Of a stretch of DNA of 64,000 bases, positions 27,112-36,471 are shown piece by piece. This DNA comes from Rariglobus sp. (lineage in GTDB: Bacteria; Verrucomicrobiota; Verrucomicrobiia; Opitutales; Opitutaceae): positions 1 to 64,000 of the forward strand of contig JAQSWS010000012.1 of the NCBI GenBank assembly GCA_029266495.1, written 5' to 3'. Position 1 is the stretch's first letter, and the number at the start of each line of letters is the position of its first letter. Both the position numbers and the translations under genes were made by a program. A model generated the notes under the pieces. The model did no database searches. It saw nothing but the letters and a program-made list of their open reading frames with translations, and had not been told where the DNA came from.

Positions 27112-29631
27112 ATGAGTTCCTCCTCCCCTTCGTCGCGCAGCTCACGCTTTCCACGTTCAGCGGCCAGGCCACTTGCACCTCGTCGTGCGCCGAGCGCCAC
27201 GCTCCTGGCGGCGAGTCTCTTGGGCGCAATGTCCTTGGTCCCTGCATGGGCGGGTCCCGGCGATCGAGGAACTCCTCCGCAGGTCGCCGCTCCCGCAACA
27301 ATCTCCGTGCAGGCCGACAAACCCGGTCACGCGATTTCACCGCTGCTCTGGGGAATCTTTTTCGAGGACATCAACCTCGCCGCCGACGGCGGGCTCTATC
27401 CGGAGCTCATTCGCAACCGCTCCTTCGAGGGCAGCGATGCGCTGCGTTTTTGGAAGTTCACCTCCGCCGCCGGGACCGGAGCCGAGCCGTCCCGATCCAT
27501 CGACGAGTCCCGCCCGCTGAACGCCTTCAACCGCCGCAGCCTGCACGTGCGCCCCGGCGGCGCCGGCTGTGTGCTGGAGAACGAAGGCTACTGGGGCATG
27601 CGTTTCGTCGCCGGCGAAACGTGCACCTTCCGCGTCGCCGCCCGCACGGGCGATGGCTTCAATGGCGCCCTCCGCGTCCAGCTTTGCGATTCCACCGGCG
27701 CCGTGATCGCTTCCGGCGAACTCTCCGGCTTCGGCCCCGGCTGGAAACAGCACAGCCTTGCGCTCACGCCTTCGAAGTCCGATCCGCGTGGCCAGCTGAA
27801 GCTGCACGTGCCGGGCGATGCATCCGGCAAGGGGTCCCTGTTTCTCGACATGATCTCGCTCATGCCGGTGAAAACCTGGAAAGGCCACGGCCTGCGCGAG
27901 GACCTCGCGGAAGCAATGAGCTCGCTGAAGCCCGCGTTCTTCCGGTTCCCCGGTGGCTGCTGGGTGGAAGGTGAGGACATCGCCGGCGCCTACCGGTGGA
28001 AGGAAACCATCGGCGACGTCGCCTCCCGCACGCAGCTCGAGAACCTGTGGGACTACAACGCCACGCAGGGCCTCGGCTACCACGAGTATCTCCAGTTGTC
28101 CGAGGACCTCGGTGCGGAACCGGTCTTCTGCATCAACGTCGGCATGGCGCACCACGAGTCCGTGCCGCTCGACCGCATGGGCGCGTGGGTGCAGGACGCG
28201 CTCGACGCCATCGAATACGCCACCGGCCCCGCGGATTCCGTGTGGGGCTCGCTTCGTGCGAAAAACGGACACCCCGCGCCCTTCAATCTCCGCATCGTCG
28301 AGATCGGCAACGAAAACGGCGGCGCCGACTACGCCGCGCGCTGGCCGCTCTTCGTCAAGGCGATCAAAGCCAGATATCCCGAGATCACCCTGATCGCGAA
28401 CCACTGGCAGAATGGCTATCCGAAGGAACCCATGCCGGAGGTCGTGGACGAGCATTACTACGACACTCCCGAAGGCTTCATGCGCCGCGCGACGCACTAC
28501 GACGGCTACGACCGCAAGGGCCCGAAGATATTTGTCGGTGAATACGCCGCCACCAAGCGCGCCGGTCTCGGCAACCTCCGCGCCGCGATCGGCGAAGCCG
28601 CCTTCATGACCGGTCTGGAGCGCAACGCCGACATCGTGACGATGGCCGCCTACGCGCCCTTGTTCACCAATGTTAACCACCGCGCGTGGAATCCCGATCT
28701 CATCAATTTCGACAGCGCGGGCTGGTATGGCATCCCCGGCTACCACGTGCAGCAGCTCTTCAGCCTGAACGCCGGCGACGTCACGCTGCCCATCGACGTG
28801 CAGAGTGCGGAACTGCCGCAGGAGAATCCGCGGGGGCGGATCGGCCTCGGCACCTGGAACACGCAGGCCGAATTCAAGGATCTCAAGGTGACCGCTCCCG
28901 ACGGAAAGGTCCTCTTCGCCGCGGACTTCGCCGGCAGGGGCACCGAGGGCTGGACCTTTCTCGGCGGCGGCGAGTGGAGCGTGAAGGACGGCGTGTTGCG
29001 CCAGACCTCCGAAAAACAAAAACTCCGTGCGCTCGTCGGCGACCCTGCCTGGACGGACTACACCATCGAATTGAAGGCCCGGAAGCTCGCCGGCCGCGAA
29101 GGCTTCCTGGTGCTTTTCCACAACGAATCAGACGAGGATCGCACCGCCTGGAACCTCGGCGGTTGGGGCAACAAGTATTACGCCTTGGTTCTCGCCGACT
29201 CCGACGAACGCAAGGAAGGCTCGATCGAGACCGGTCACTGGTATGATGTGCGCGTGCAGCTCGACGGCGACCGCGTCCGCGGGTGGCTCGACGGAAAACT
29301 CGTCCACGACTTCCGCCGCCCGCACCTCACCACGAAGGCGATCTATGCCAGCGCCACGCGCGACAAGGACACCGGCGAGATCATCCTCAAGGTGGTCAAC
29401 ACCGCCGCCGGCCCGACCGAGACAACCATTCATCTCGCCGGCATCACGGCCATCTCCGGCCAGGCGCAGGCCACCGTGCTCACCTCGGAAAAACCCACCG
29501 ACGAGAACTCCCTCGCCGAGCCGCGCAAAGTCGCGCCGCGCACAGAGGAAGTCACGATCCCGGGCCCGCGCTTCACCCGCAGCTTCCCCGGCAACTCCCT
29601 CACCGTGCTGCGAATCCCCGTCGGAAAATAA
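27112..29631 (+). CDS. Secreted GH51 alpha-L-arabinofuranosidase with inserted jelly-roll module
   Basis: Predicted to release arabinofuranose from arabinan, arabinoxylan or arabinogalactan. The 839 residues start with a long basic, Ser/Arg-rich signal region ending VPAWA. A GH51 N-terminal part (ISPLLWGIFFEDINLAADGGLYPELIRNRSFEG) leads into the barrel with FRFPGGCWVEGEDI, the acid/base glutamate in VEIGNENGGADYA, and the probable nucleophile in VVDEHYYDTPEGF. Around residues 570-755 a concanavalin/LamG-like domain (WNTQAEFKDLKVTAPDGKVLF to WLDGKLVHDFRRP) interrupts the C-terminal beta domain, which then resumes with DTGEIILKVVNTAAGPTE. It lies 36 bp upstream of an alginate-lyase-family gene on the same strand. 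A paralogue without the insert is at 48878. Confidence 0.92.
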   Translation: MSSSSPSSRSSRFPRSAARPLAPRRAPSATLLAASLLGAMSLVPAWAGPGDRGTPPQVAAPATISVQADKPGHAISPLLWGIFFEDINLAADGGLYPELIRNRSFEGSDALRFWKFTSAAGTGAEPSRSIDESRPLNAFNRRSLHVRPGGAGCVLENEGYWGMRFVAGETCTFRVAARTGDGFNGALRVQLCDSTGAVIASGELSGFGPGWKQHSLALTPSKSDPRGQLKLHVPGDASGKGSLFLDMISLMPVKTWKGHGLREDLAEAMSSLKPAFFRFPGGCWVEGEDIAGAYRWKETIGDVASRTQLENLWDYNATQGLGYHEYLQLSEDLGAEPVFCINVGMAHHESVPLDRMGAWVQDALDAIEYATGPADSVWGSLRAKNGHPAPFNLRIVEIGNENGGADYAARWPLFVKAIKARYPEITLIANHWQNGYPKEPMPEVVDEHYYDTPEGFMRRATHYDGYDRKGPKIFVGEYAATKRAGLGNLRAAIGEAAFMTGLERNADIVTMAAYAPLFTNVNHRAWNPDLINFDSAGWYGIPGYHVQQLFSLNAGDVTLPIDVQSAELPQENPRGRIGLGTWNTQAEFKDLKVTAPDGKVLFAADFAGRGTEGWTFLGGGEWSVKDGVLRQTSEKQKLRALVGDPAWTDYTIELKARKLAGREGFLVLFHNESDEDRTAWNLGGWGNKYYALVLADSDERKEGSIETGHWYDVRVQLDGDRVRGWLDGKLVHDFRRPHLTTKAIYASATRDKDTGEIILKVVNTAAGPTETTIHLAGITAISGQAQATVLTSEKPTDENSLAEPRKVAPRTEEVTIPGPRFTRSFPGNSLTVLRIPVGK

Positions 29632-29667
29632 GCCCCTGGGGACGTATCCATCGTCTCCCGACAAGCC

Positions 29668-32600
29668 ATGTCTCGCCCTACCCCTGTCTCCATTCTCCTG
29701 TTGCTCCTGTTTTTCGTCGCCGGCGGCCCGGCCGCTACGACGGCGCAACCAGCCTCGACGATCTTGACGAACAACGTCGTCGAGCTGCGCGAGACCGTCT
29801 CGCCGCAGGGCTTCGTGCACCCGGGCGTCAGTTGCAACGCCGGGACGCTCGCCGTCATGCGTGAAAAGGTGATCGCGGGTGTATCCCCTTGGGTGGACCA
29901 CTTCGAGGGCATCCGTCGCACGCGTTTCGCCGACCCGAAGCGCAAACCCGCGCGCGTCGATCAAATCGTCAACGATAGAGGGATCGGCAGCTTCGCGCAC
30001 GACGCGCATCTGGCCTGGGCCCAAACCATCCTCTACGTGGTCACCGGCAACGAGGAATACCGGAAACTCCCGGTGGAAATCATCAAGTGGTATGGCTCGC
30101 GCACCGAAAAGAGTTTTTTCCCGGCGTATTTTGAAGACAGCCACATCAAGATCGGCAAATACGTCTATACCCTGGCCAGCGCCGTCGACATCCTGCGCGC
30201 GACCACACCGAAGGATCCGCGGCTCGCCGTGACGCCGGCGATGATCGCCGCGCTTCAGCAAAACTGTTTTCTCCCGATCCGGAAAAACTGCATCGAGCGT
30301 AACGACTACTTCATGAACCAGCATTCCTATGCGGTCATGGGCTATCTCGCGTCCACGATTCTCGGGGATGAAGTCGAGTCCTACAAACAGGCCGTGGAGT
30401 GGACCACCGTGAACGCCACGACCACCAATCCGGGGCGCGACGGCTCGATCAAAAACCAGATCCGCTTGGTGACGCGTAACGACAAAACCGGCGAAGCCGT
30501 CGAGCCGTCCCTTCAGCTGGCGGAGATGGGCCGCGACATGCCTCACGCGGAGGGCAACCTCACCAATCTGTTGATGATGGCGAAGACCATCGATTTTCAG
30601 AAGACGAAGGTCGACCCGGTCGCTGGCACCGTCACCGCCAAGGCGGACGGGCTTTCTCCCATTCGTTTTCTGGACGACCGCCTGCCCAAGGGCGCGGCGC
30701 TCTTCGCGAAGTTCAACCTGGGCTTCGGACTGCCCTGGGTGCCGATCTATTCCGAGACCGATCCCAAGCATCCGGATTATCTGGCCCGCTATGATCACAT
30801 CAGCCCCCGGGGACGCGGTGTAGCCGGTGTCACTCACCACTACTACTATTACAAGGGCATAGGACTCGACATGGAGACCGGGTCGAACCGCTACATCAAA
30901 GCGGCCTTTGACGCCACGGCCGCCGGCCGGGAGCACGCGCGCTCCGGCAGCTACTTTGATAGCATCCATAATTACGGTTTCGATTTCTGGATCGGCCTTC
31001 CCGCGACCTCATCCGACGCCGCGCCGGACCCGAAGAAAGCGAAGCGCGCGCTCGCGAAAGTGCTGCCTCCGCTCGAAGTGACGCACGAGGGGCGTCCCCT
31101 GGACGGACGGCAATTCGAGTATCGCTTCGTGGATTTGTCGGCCATCGCCCAGCCCGGCGATATCTATCCCGGCTCGCCGGACGATATTCCCCTGAAGGTT
31201 CAGCGCGACACCGACGGCACGGGCTACGTCCGCATGGCCATCAACCAGGCCCCCCGCACCGTGGTGGTCACCGGCCGCGTCCCCCGGGACTCCGGCTTGC
31301 GCGTGCGCAGCGACGGTTTTGTGAAACTGCGTTTTTACCGAAACGAGGATTTTTCCCGGACCGGCGGTCCGCTCCAGGAACTCTACATCCCGAACACGGG
31401 CGGGGAGTGGGTTCACGTGATTCCCGACGTGGTGGGCTACGGCCTGCTCTATATCCAGGCCACTCCGCTCGCCGGTGCCGCGACACTCGATTTCGACCGC
31501 ATCGAGACGGACGCATCCGCCATCCGCCCGCTCGCGTTCGATCCCCCGGGCGACGCCCTCGCCATCCCCGCCTATGCCGGAGCGCGTATCGGGAAAACCA
31601 TTAAGATTTCGGGCGGTTCGAGATCCGCGACCCTCCGGACGCTGAATCTTCCTGCCGGCGCGGCCTTCGACGCCGTCACTGGCACGTTCTCGTGGACGCC
31701 TGCCGCGAAGCAGACGGGCGATCATGCGCTCTACGTCGTCGCGCGCGACAGCGACACGATGCGGACGTTGCGCGTGGATATCCACGTGGCCCGTGACCTG
31801 CAGGCGGCGCTGGACTTCGTCGCCCGCCCCTACGATCCGGCGCAGCGTTACCTTTCGACGACCGAGCAGCCGTTCAAGGCGGCACTGGCGGCCCGCGACC
31901 TGACCGCTTTGCGGCGGGCCGTTGATGGGTTGAAGCTCGTGAGCCCCCGCCTGCCCGACGGCACCCTCGACTATCGCGTGGCCGTTAATTCCTCGGAGCA
32001 CGGCGTCAACAACATGGCCGACGCCGATCCGTTCTCCTTCGGCGGCATCTGGGGCTTCGATAAAAACGTCACGCTGGATTTCGGAAATAACTTTAAGGTG
32101 AAGTCCGAGGCGTTCCGCATGCTGGCCCGCGACGGCCATCCGGTGCGCGTGTCGGAAGCCGTCGTCTATGGCTCGAACGACCGCAGACACTGGACCCTGT
32201 TGACCGAGAACAAAACCGTCAGCTCCTCCGACTGGCACATCCTCACCGTCAAAGCGGAGGAGCGGAACAAGCCCTACCGGTATATCCGTCTGTTCATGCC
32301 GGCCAAACCGTTCCCCATTTTCGAGATCGCGGAGTTCCGCATCGTCGGCGAACGCGTCGAGGACCACAGCCCGGATCTGCGCGTGGCCTACATCTCGGGT
32401 TATGCGGACGGCACCTTCCGTCCGGACCAAAAGCTGACCAAGGCGGAGGCGGTCTCGTTGCTGGCCGGCTTGGTCGACGACTACACCGACAAGGGCGCTT
32501 ATGACTGCGCCTTCGTCGATGTGCCGCGCACCGCGCCCTACTTCGACGACGTGGCCTACATATCGCGCAAAGGCGTCGGGAATAAATTTTTCCAGCCGGT

Positions 32601-32913
32601 GAAGTATGTCGTCGGCGATGCCGCCAACCGTTTCCATCCCGACGCGCCCATCACGCGCGGGGAGCTGGCTGCGATCATGGCGCGCATGCAGGGATTAAAA
32701 GAAGGCGACTCCCCTGCATCGAAGAAGGTGTCATCCAACGCCCCCGTGACCCGCGCGGAGTTTGTAATCGCCGTCAACCGCATGACCGGGCGGAACGGCA
32801 CCGAGCTGCCACGCGAGAACCTGCCGAAGTTCTCGGACGTGCGTGCCTCTCACCCGGCCTACGACGACATCATGCGAGCCGCCGCCACGTATCCGGTTCT
32901 GGTGGCGAAGTGA
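29668..32913 (+). CDS. Secreted alginate-lyase-superfamily protein with discoidin and S-layer homology repeats
   Basis: The 1081-residue protein has a signal peptide (cleavage near TTAQP), then an alpha/alpha-toroid alginate-lyase-type region (about 40-430): FVHPGVSCNAGTLAVMREKV, a helix-rich middle and NQHSYAVMGYLASTILG. Next come a beta-sandwich, a putative Ig-like unit (about 640-710, LPAGAAFDAVTGTFSWTPAAK) and an F5/8-type discoidin domain (about 770-895, VYGSNDRRHWTLLTEN). The last 175 residues hold three S-layer homology (SLH) repeats: YISGYADGTFRPDQKLTKAE, RFHPDAPITRGELAAIM and PVTRAEFVIAVNRMTG. SLH repeats bind secondary cell-wall polymers in Gram-positives and are uncommon in diderms, hinting at transfer or a cell-surface role. 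The substrate is not certain to be alginate. Confidence 0.82.
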   Translation: MSRPTPVSILLLLLFFVAGGPAATTAQPASTILTNNVVELRETVSPQGFVHPGVSCNAGTLAVMREKVIAGVSPWVDHFEGIRRTRFADPKRKPARVDQIVNDRGIGSFAHDAHLAWAQTILYVVTGNEEYRKLPVEIIKWYGSRTEKSFFPAYFEDSHIKIGKYVYTLASAVDILRATTPKDPRLAVTPAMIAALQQNCFLPIRKNCIERNDYFMNQHSYAVMGYLASTILGDEVESYKQAVEWTTVNATTTNPGRDGSIKNQIRLVTRNDKTGEAVEPSLQLAEMGRDMPHAEGNLTNLLMMAKTIDFQKTKVDPVAGTVTAKADGLSPIRFLDDRLPKGAALFAKFNLGFGLPWVPIYSETDPKHPDYLARYDHISPRGRGVAGVTHHYYYYKGIGLDMETGSNRYIKAAFDATAAGREHARSGSYFDSIHNYGFDFWIGLPATSSDAAPDPKKAKRALAKVLPPLEVTHEGRPLDGRQFEYRFVDLSAIAQPGDIYPGSPDDIPLKVQRDTDGTGYVRMAINQAPRTVVVTGRVPRDSGLRVRSDGFVKLRFYRNEDFSRTGGPLQELYIPNTGGEWVHVIPDVVGYGLLYIQATPLAGAATLDFDRIETDASAIRPLAFDPPGDALAIPAYAGARIGKTIKISGGSRSATLRTLNLPAGAAFDAVTGTFSWTPAAKQTGDHALYVVARDSDTMRTLRVDIHVARDLQAALDFVARPYDPAQRYLSTTEQPFKAALAARDLTALRRAVDGLKLVSPRLPDGTLDYRVAVNSSEHGVNNMADADPFSFGGIWGFDKNVTLDFGNNFKVKSEAFRMLARDGHPVRVSEAVVYGSNDRRHWTLLTENKTVSSSDWHILTVKAEERNKPYRYIRLFMPAKPFPIFEIAEFRIVGERVEDHSPDLRVAYISGYADGTFRPDQKLTKAEAVSLLAGLVDDYTDKGAYDCAFVDVPRTAPYFDDVAYISRKGVGNKFFQPVKYVVGDAANRFHPDAPITRGELAAIMARMQGLKEGDSPASKKVSSNAPVTRAEFVIAVNRMTGRNGTELPRENLPKFSDVRASHPAYDDIMRAAATYPVLVAK

Positions 32914-32946
32914 TCCCCATCCGCTGCGGTCTTTTTTTCCAAGCAC

Positions 32947-35223
32947 ATGATTCCTCGTCTGCCCCGCATCGGCCTTTTTCTGCTCGCGCTGTTCATCGGG
33001 CAGGCCGGCTCGGCTCTCGCCCAGGAATTCGTTCACCCCGGCGGCCTCCATTCCCAAGCCGACATCGATCGCATGAAAGCCAAGGTGGCCGCGGGCGAGA
33101 GTCCGTGGATTGACGGCTGGAATGCGCTTATCCGGGACTCCAAAGCGAAGGCCGATTACAGGCCCGCGCCTCACCGTCACATGATGGACCGCGGGCGGGC
33201 GCAGCGGGACGCCAGCGCCGCCTACCTCAACGGTCTGCGTTGGGTTATTTCTGGCGACACCGCGCATGCCGACTGCGCCGTGCGCATTCTCAACGCCTGG
33301 TCCGGAACGGTGAACGAGGTTTCCCATGGCAACGATCAGCCGGGCTTGGGTGGCATCCCCATCGGCACCTTCGCGGTCGCGGCGGAGTTGCTGCGTGGAT
33401 ACACCGGCTGGTCCGCCGCCGACCAGACACGCTTCAAGCGCATGCTCGTGGATTACTTTTATCCCGTCTGCCACGATTTCCTCACTCGTCACAACGGCCG
33501 TTGCGACTCGGCCTTCTGGGCCAATTGGGACACCTGCAATATGCGCGCGATCATGGCCATTGGCGTCTTCTGCGACGACCGCGCAAAATTCAACGAGGCC
33601 GTCGAGTATTTCAAAAACGGCCGCGGCACCGGCTCGATTCGCAACGCCACGCCCTTCCGTTTCGAAAACGGTCTGGTCCAATGGCAGGAGAGCGGTCGCG
33701 ACTACGCCCACGTCATGGGCGGCCAGGGTCTGCTCATGGAAATGTGCCAGATCGCCTGGAACCAAGGACTCGACCTCTTCGGCTACGACAACAACCGCCT
33801 GCTCGGCGCCGCCGAACACGCCGCCCAATACACCCTCTGGAAAGGCGTCCCCTACACCTATTACAACAACTGCGACAACGCCAACCAGTTCTACATCTCC
33901 GAGAACTACCACGGGCGTCTCGACGCCTCCCATTTCGAGCTGGTCTACAACCACTACGTCGTTCGCCAAGGACTGAAGGCGCCGCACGTGAAACTCTTCG
34001 CCGCGCTCCGCCGTCCCGAGCCGGGCGAGATCGATGTCCTGGGTTACGGCACGCTCACCTACACGCTCGATGTCGCCGCGTCTCCGCTGCAGACCGAAGC
34101 GCCGCCGACACCGCGCGAAGTCATCGCGATTCCGGGACTGCAACGCGTCGAACTGAAATGGTCGCCCTCCGGCGCCTACAGCGCGCACGGCTACGAAGTC
34201 AGCCGCGCCACCTCTCCGGGCGGCCCGTTCACCTCCATCTATTCGACCAGCCGCTGGACCACGCCTTCCTACACTGACACCGATGTCGAGCCCGACCGCA
34301 GCTACCACTACACCGTCGCCGCGCTCAACAAGGCCGGCAAAAGTGCGCCGTCTGCACCCGTGAGCGTCGTCCCGGCCAAGGGAGAAGCGCTGCCCCGCGA
34401 CAGCCGGCGTGTCTCCGCCACCGGCACGCTCTATTCCAAGGCGGCCAAAAATTCGTTCGTCGTGCCCGCCACGGGCCGCGAGTTGGACGGGAGTTTCGCC
34501 GGCCAATCCGTGGACGGTGACTTCAGCATCACCGCACGACTGGTTGATTGGAATGGATCCGTCGGCATGGCGGGACTGACTGTTCGGGCACCGGGTGCGA
34601 ACAAGCCTCGCGCCCTGGCGGTGACCTTGGGCGAAATCGGCGGACGCCTCGCGCGCTTTCGCACGCGGAACGATGGGAAAACCACCGTCCAGTCCGGCTG
34701 CGACTACACCTGGTTGTCCGTCTGGTTCCGCATCCGACGCGTGGGCGACGAATTCACCGCCTACCAATCTTCCGATGGCATCGAGTGGTTCAAGGTCGGC
34801 CAGAGCACCGTCGCGCTGCCCCGCACCGCGCTGGTCGGCCTGCTCGCGAGCACCGGCGGGACTCCGCCCGGCCGAAAAGCAACAGATTCGCCCCAAGGCG
34901 TCTTCGACCACGTCGCGATCGAGCGGCAGCCGCCACCCCCGCCTTCCGCTCCCGTCGCGCTCGCCGCGACCGCGCTCGACGGCGGCATGGTGCGCCTGGA
35001 CTGGGAAAATGCCTCCGGAACAGCTCAAGCCGGCGTGAAGATCGAAGCTTCGCTGGACGGCGCACCGTTCTACGAAATCGCCGACCTCGCTGCCAACACC
35101 TCCCGCTTTGAAAACACCGGAATCGAGCGTTCCTCCGCCCTCCGTTATCGTATCCGTTCCTACAATACAGGCGGCTATTCGACCTACTCGAACGTCTCTC
35201 CGGACGCGCCCGCACCGCAATAG
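32947..35223 (+). CDS. Secreted alginate-lyase-superfamily protein with Fn3 and sandwich modules
   Basis: The 758-residue protein has a signal peptide (cleavage after SALA) and starts its mature part FVHPGGLHSQADIDRMKAKVAAGESPWIDGW, the same entry motif as its two paralogues here. The alginate-lyase-type helical domain spans about 26-370, with ANWDTCNMRAIMAIGVFCDD and GRDYAHVMGGQGLLMEMCQIAW. A fibronectin type III domain (about 385-475) is followed by a concanavalin-like sandwich (DUF1349-type, about 490-660, FTAYQSSDGIEWFKVGQ) and a final Fn3-like unit (VALAATALDGGMVRLDWEN). It lies 33 bp after the SLH-bearing paralogue and 48 bp before lacI paralogue 2. It probably cleaves or binds a uronate-containing plant or algal polysaccharide; exact activity unknown. 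Confidence 0.82.
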   Translation: MIPRLPRIGLFLLALFIGQAGSALAQEFVHPGGLHSQADIDRMKAKVAAGESPWIDGWNALIRDSKAKADYRPAPHRHMMDRGRAQRDASAAYLNGLRWVISGDTAHADCAVRILNAWSGTVNEVSHGNDQPGLGGIPIGTFAVAAELLRGYTGWSAADQTRFKRMLVDYFYPVCHDFLTRHNGRCDSAFWANWDTCNMRAIMAIGVFCDDRAKFNEAVEYFKNGRGTGSIRNATPFRFENGLVQWQESGRDYAHVMGGQGLLMEMCQIAWNQGLDLFGYDNNRLLGAAEHAAQYTLWKGVPYTYYNNCDNANQFYISENYHGRLDASHFELVYNHYVVRQGLKAPHVKLFAALRRPEPGEIDVLGYGTLTYTLDVAASPLQTEAPPTPREVIAIPGLQRVELKWSPSGAYSAHGYEVSRATSPGGPFTSIYSTSRWTTPSYTDTDVEPDRSYHYTVAALNKAGKSAPSAPVSVVPAKGEALPRDSRRVSATGTLYSKAAKNSFVVPATGRELDGSFAGQSVDGDFSITARLVDWNGSVGMAGLTVRAPGANKPRALAVTLGEIGGRLARFRTRNDGKTTVQSGCDYTWLSVWFRIRRVGDEFTAYQSSDGIEWFKVGQSTVALPRTALVGLLASTGGTPPGRKATDSPQGVFDHVAIERQPPPPPSAPVALAATALDGGMVRLDWENASGTAQAGVKIEASLDGAPFYEIADLAANTSRFENTGIERSSALRYRIRSYNTGGYSTYSNVSPDAPAPQ

Positions 35224-35271
35224 AAGCTAGACTCCCCTTGGTCGAACGATGACCCCACGGGTGCCCCCCGT

Positions 35272-36318
35272 ATGAATTCACCAACCGATCCCCCCACTCG
35301 GCTCATGCAGCGGGACCTCGCCCAAGCCTTGGGGGTTTCCCAAGTCGCCGTCTCCATGGCGCTCAGGAACAGTCCGGACATTTCCGCAGCGCTTCGCAAA
35401 AAGATCCAGGCTTACGCCGAGCAAATGGGTTATCGCCCCAATCCGGTGGCGACGGCCCTCGCTCATTCGCGGTTGGGCGAGAGAAGCCAGCCCGTGCAGG
35501 CCGCGCTGGCCTGGGTGAATTGCTGGCCCGCTCCCGGGCAGTTGCGGAGCTACCGGGCGTTTGAACAATACTGGCAGGGAGCCAGGGCTGCGGCCGGCAA
35601 GTTGGGATACCGGCTGGAAGAGTTTGTATGCAACGAGCAGCTGACGCCCCAGCGTCTGGAAACCATTCTGGTTGCACGGGGCATTCTTGGGATTCTGCTC
35701 CCGCCGCACGCCGCACAGCCCGACTGGGGGAATTTTAACTGGAAGCGTTTTTCCATCGTGCGCCTGGGTCGCGGCATCACGGAGCCGGGCGGACACGTGG
35801 TGACGGCGGATCAGGTCGCGAACACCCTTTTGGCCGTCGAAAAAATGCGTGCTCGTGGCTACCGGCGCATCGGCTTCGTCGGCTTCAAGACGACTGCGGA
35901 CACCCGGTGGTTGTTCGACGCGGGTTTTCTTCGCGCGCAAATGGGAATGCCGCCGAAGGAGCGCGTGCCGATTCTCGGGCTCGACAAGCTCAACCCGCGG
36001 GCCAGCCAGCCAGCCTTGATGCGCTGGTTGAAAAAGGAAAAGCCCGACGCCGTGCTCACCGTATTCCTGGGGCTGCCCGAAATGTTGGCCCAATGTGGCT
36101 GTCGCGTTCCCGATGACATCGGCCTGGCCGCCTTGTCGGTGGTTGATTTCCCCATCGACGCCGGGATCGACCAAAACGCCTTGGAGATAGGTCGGGCATC
36201 AATCCTGACGTTGAACTCGCTCATCCACGACCAGGACCGCGGCATACCGGAGAACTGCCGGCAAATCCTGATCCCCGGCACCTGGGTGGATGGCTCGATG
36301 CTACCGGTCCGCTCGTAG
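35272..36318 (+). CDS. LacI-family transcriptional regulator (paralogue 2)
   Basis: The 348-residue protein has HTH LMQRDLAQALGVSQVAVSMALRN, hinge GYRPNPVATALAHSRL and a sugar-sensor domain ending FPIDAGIDQNALEIGRASIL and GTWVDGSMLPVRS. It is clearly paralogous to the regulator at 17999-19072; shared blocks include the W-x-N-x-WPxPxQLR segment and the PIDAGIxQNxxEIGR block. Position 22 of the HTH, usually Arg in LacI proteins, is Met (VSM), so its operator probably differs from the paralogue's. It lies within the alginate-lyase-superfamily cluster, last in line after two of these genes and 153 bp upstream of the third, which suggests it controls them. It may be co-transcribed from upstream. 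Confidence 0.92.
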   Translation: MNSPTDPPTRLMQRDLAQALGVSQVAVSMALRNSPDISAALRKKIQAYAEQMGYRPNPVATALAHSRLGERSQPVQAALAWVNCWPAPGQLRSYRAFEQYWQGARAAAGKLGYRLEEFVCNEQLTPQRLETILVARGILGILLPPHAAQPDWGNFNWKRFSIVRLGRGITEPGGHVVTADQVANTLLAVEKMRARGYRRIGFVGFKTTADTRWLFDAGFLRAQMGMPPKERVPILGLDKLNPRASQPALMRWLKKEKPDAVLTVFLGLPEMLAQCGCRVPDDIGLAALSVVDFPIDAGIDQNALEIGRASILTLNSLIHDQDRGIPENCRQILIPGTWVDGSMLPVRS

Positions 36319-36397
36319 CTGCCGGGCGATGTAGCCGGAGACCGTTCCTGGCGGAAGGGGCAGCCTGCTTATGCGCAAAAGCTCCGCGCGGCTTCTG

Positions 36398-36407
36398 TCG
36401 TATACGA
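36398..36407. promoter_or_regulatory. Palindrome TCGTATACGA upstream of the third alginate-lyase-family gene
   Basis: A perfect 10-bp palindrome lies 64 bp upstream of the ATG at 36472. LacI proteins bind palindromes of this general kind, and lacI paralogue 2 ends 79 bp upstream. It is a weak candidate operator because it was seen only once in the window. Confidence 0.3.
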
Positions 36408-36471
36408 GTCCACTTATGATCGGCTCCGTTCACCCCTGTCAGCCCCTCCCGTTAGAAACAGTCACTACCCC

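Noticed and set aside
27337-29121. 594-aa minus-strand ORF opposite GH51
   Set aside because: Mirror frame of a well-supported glycoside hydrolase; no start context or recognisable motif.
32731-35220. 829-aa minus-strand ORF opposite the second lyase-family gene
   Set aside because: Very long but purely antisense; composition is typical of reverse frames in high-GC DNA, with no domain seen.
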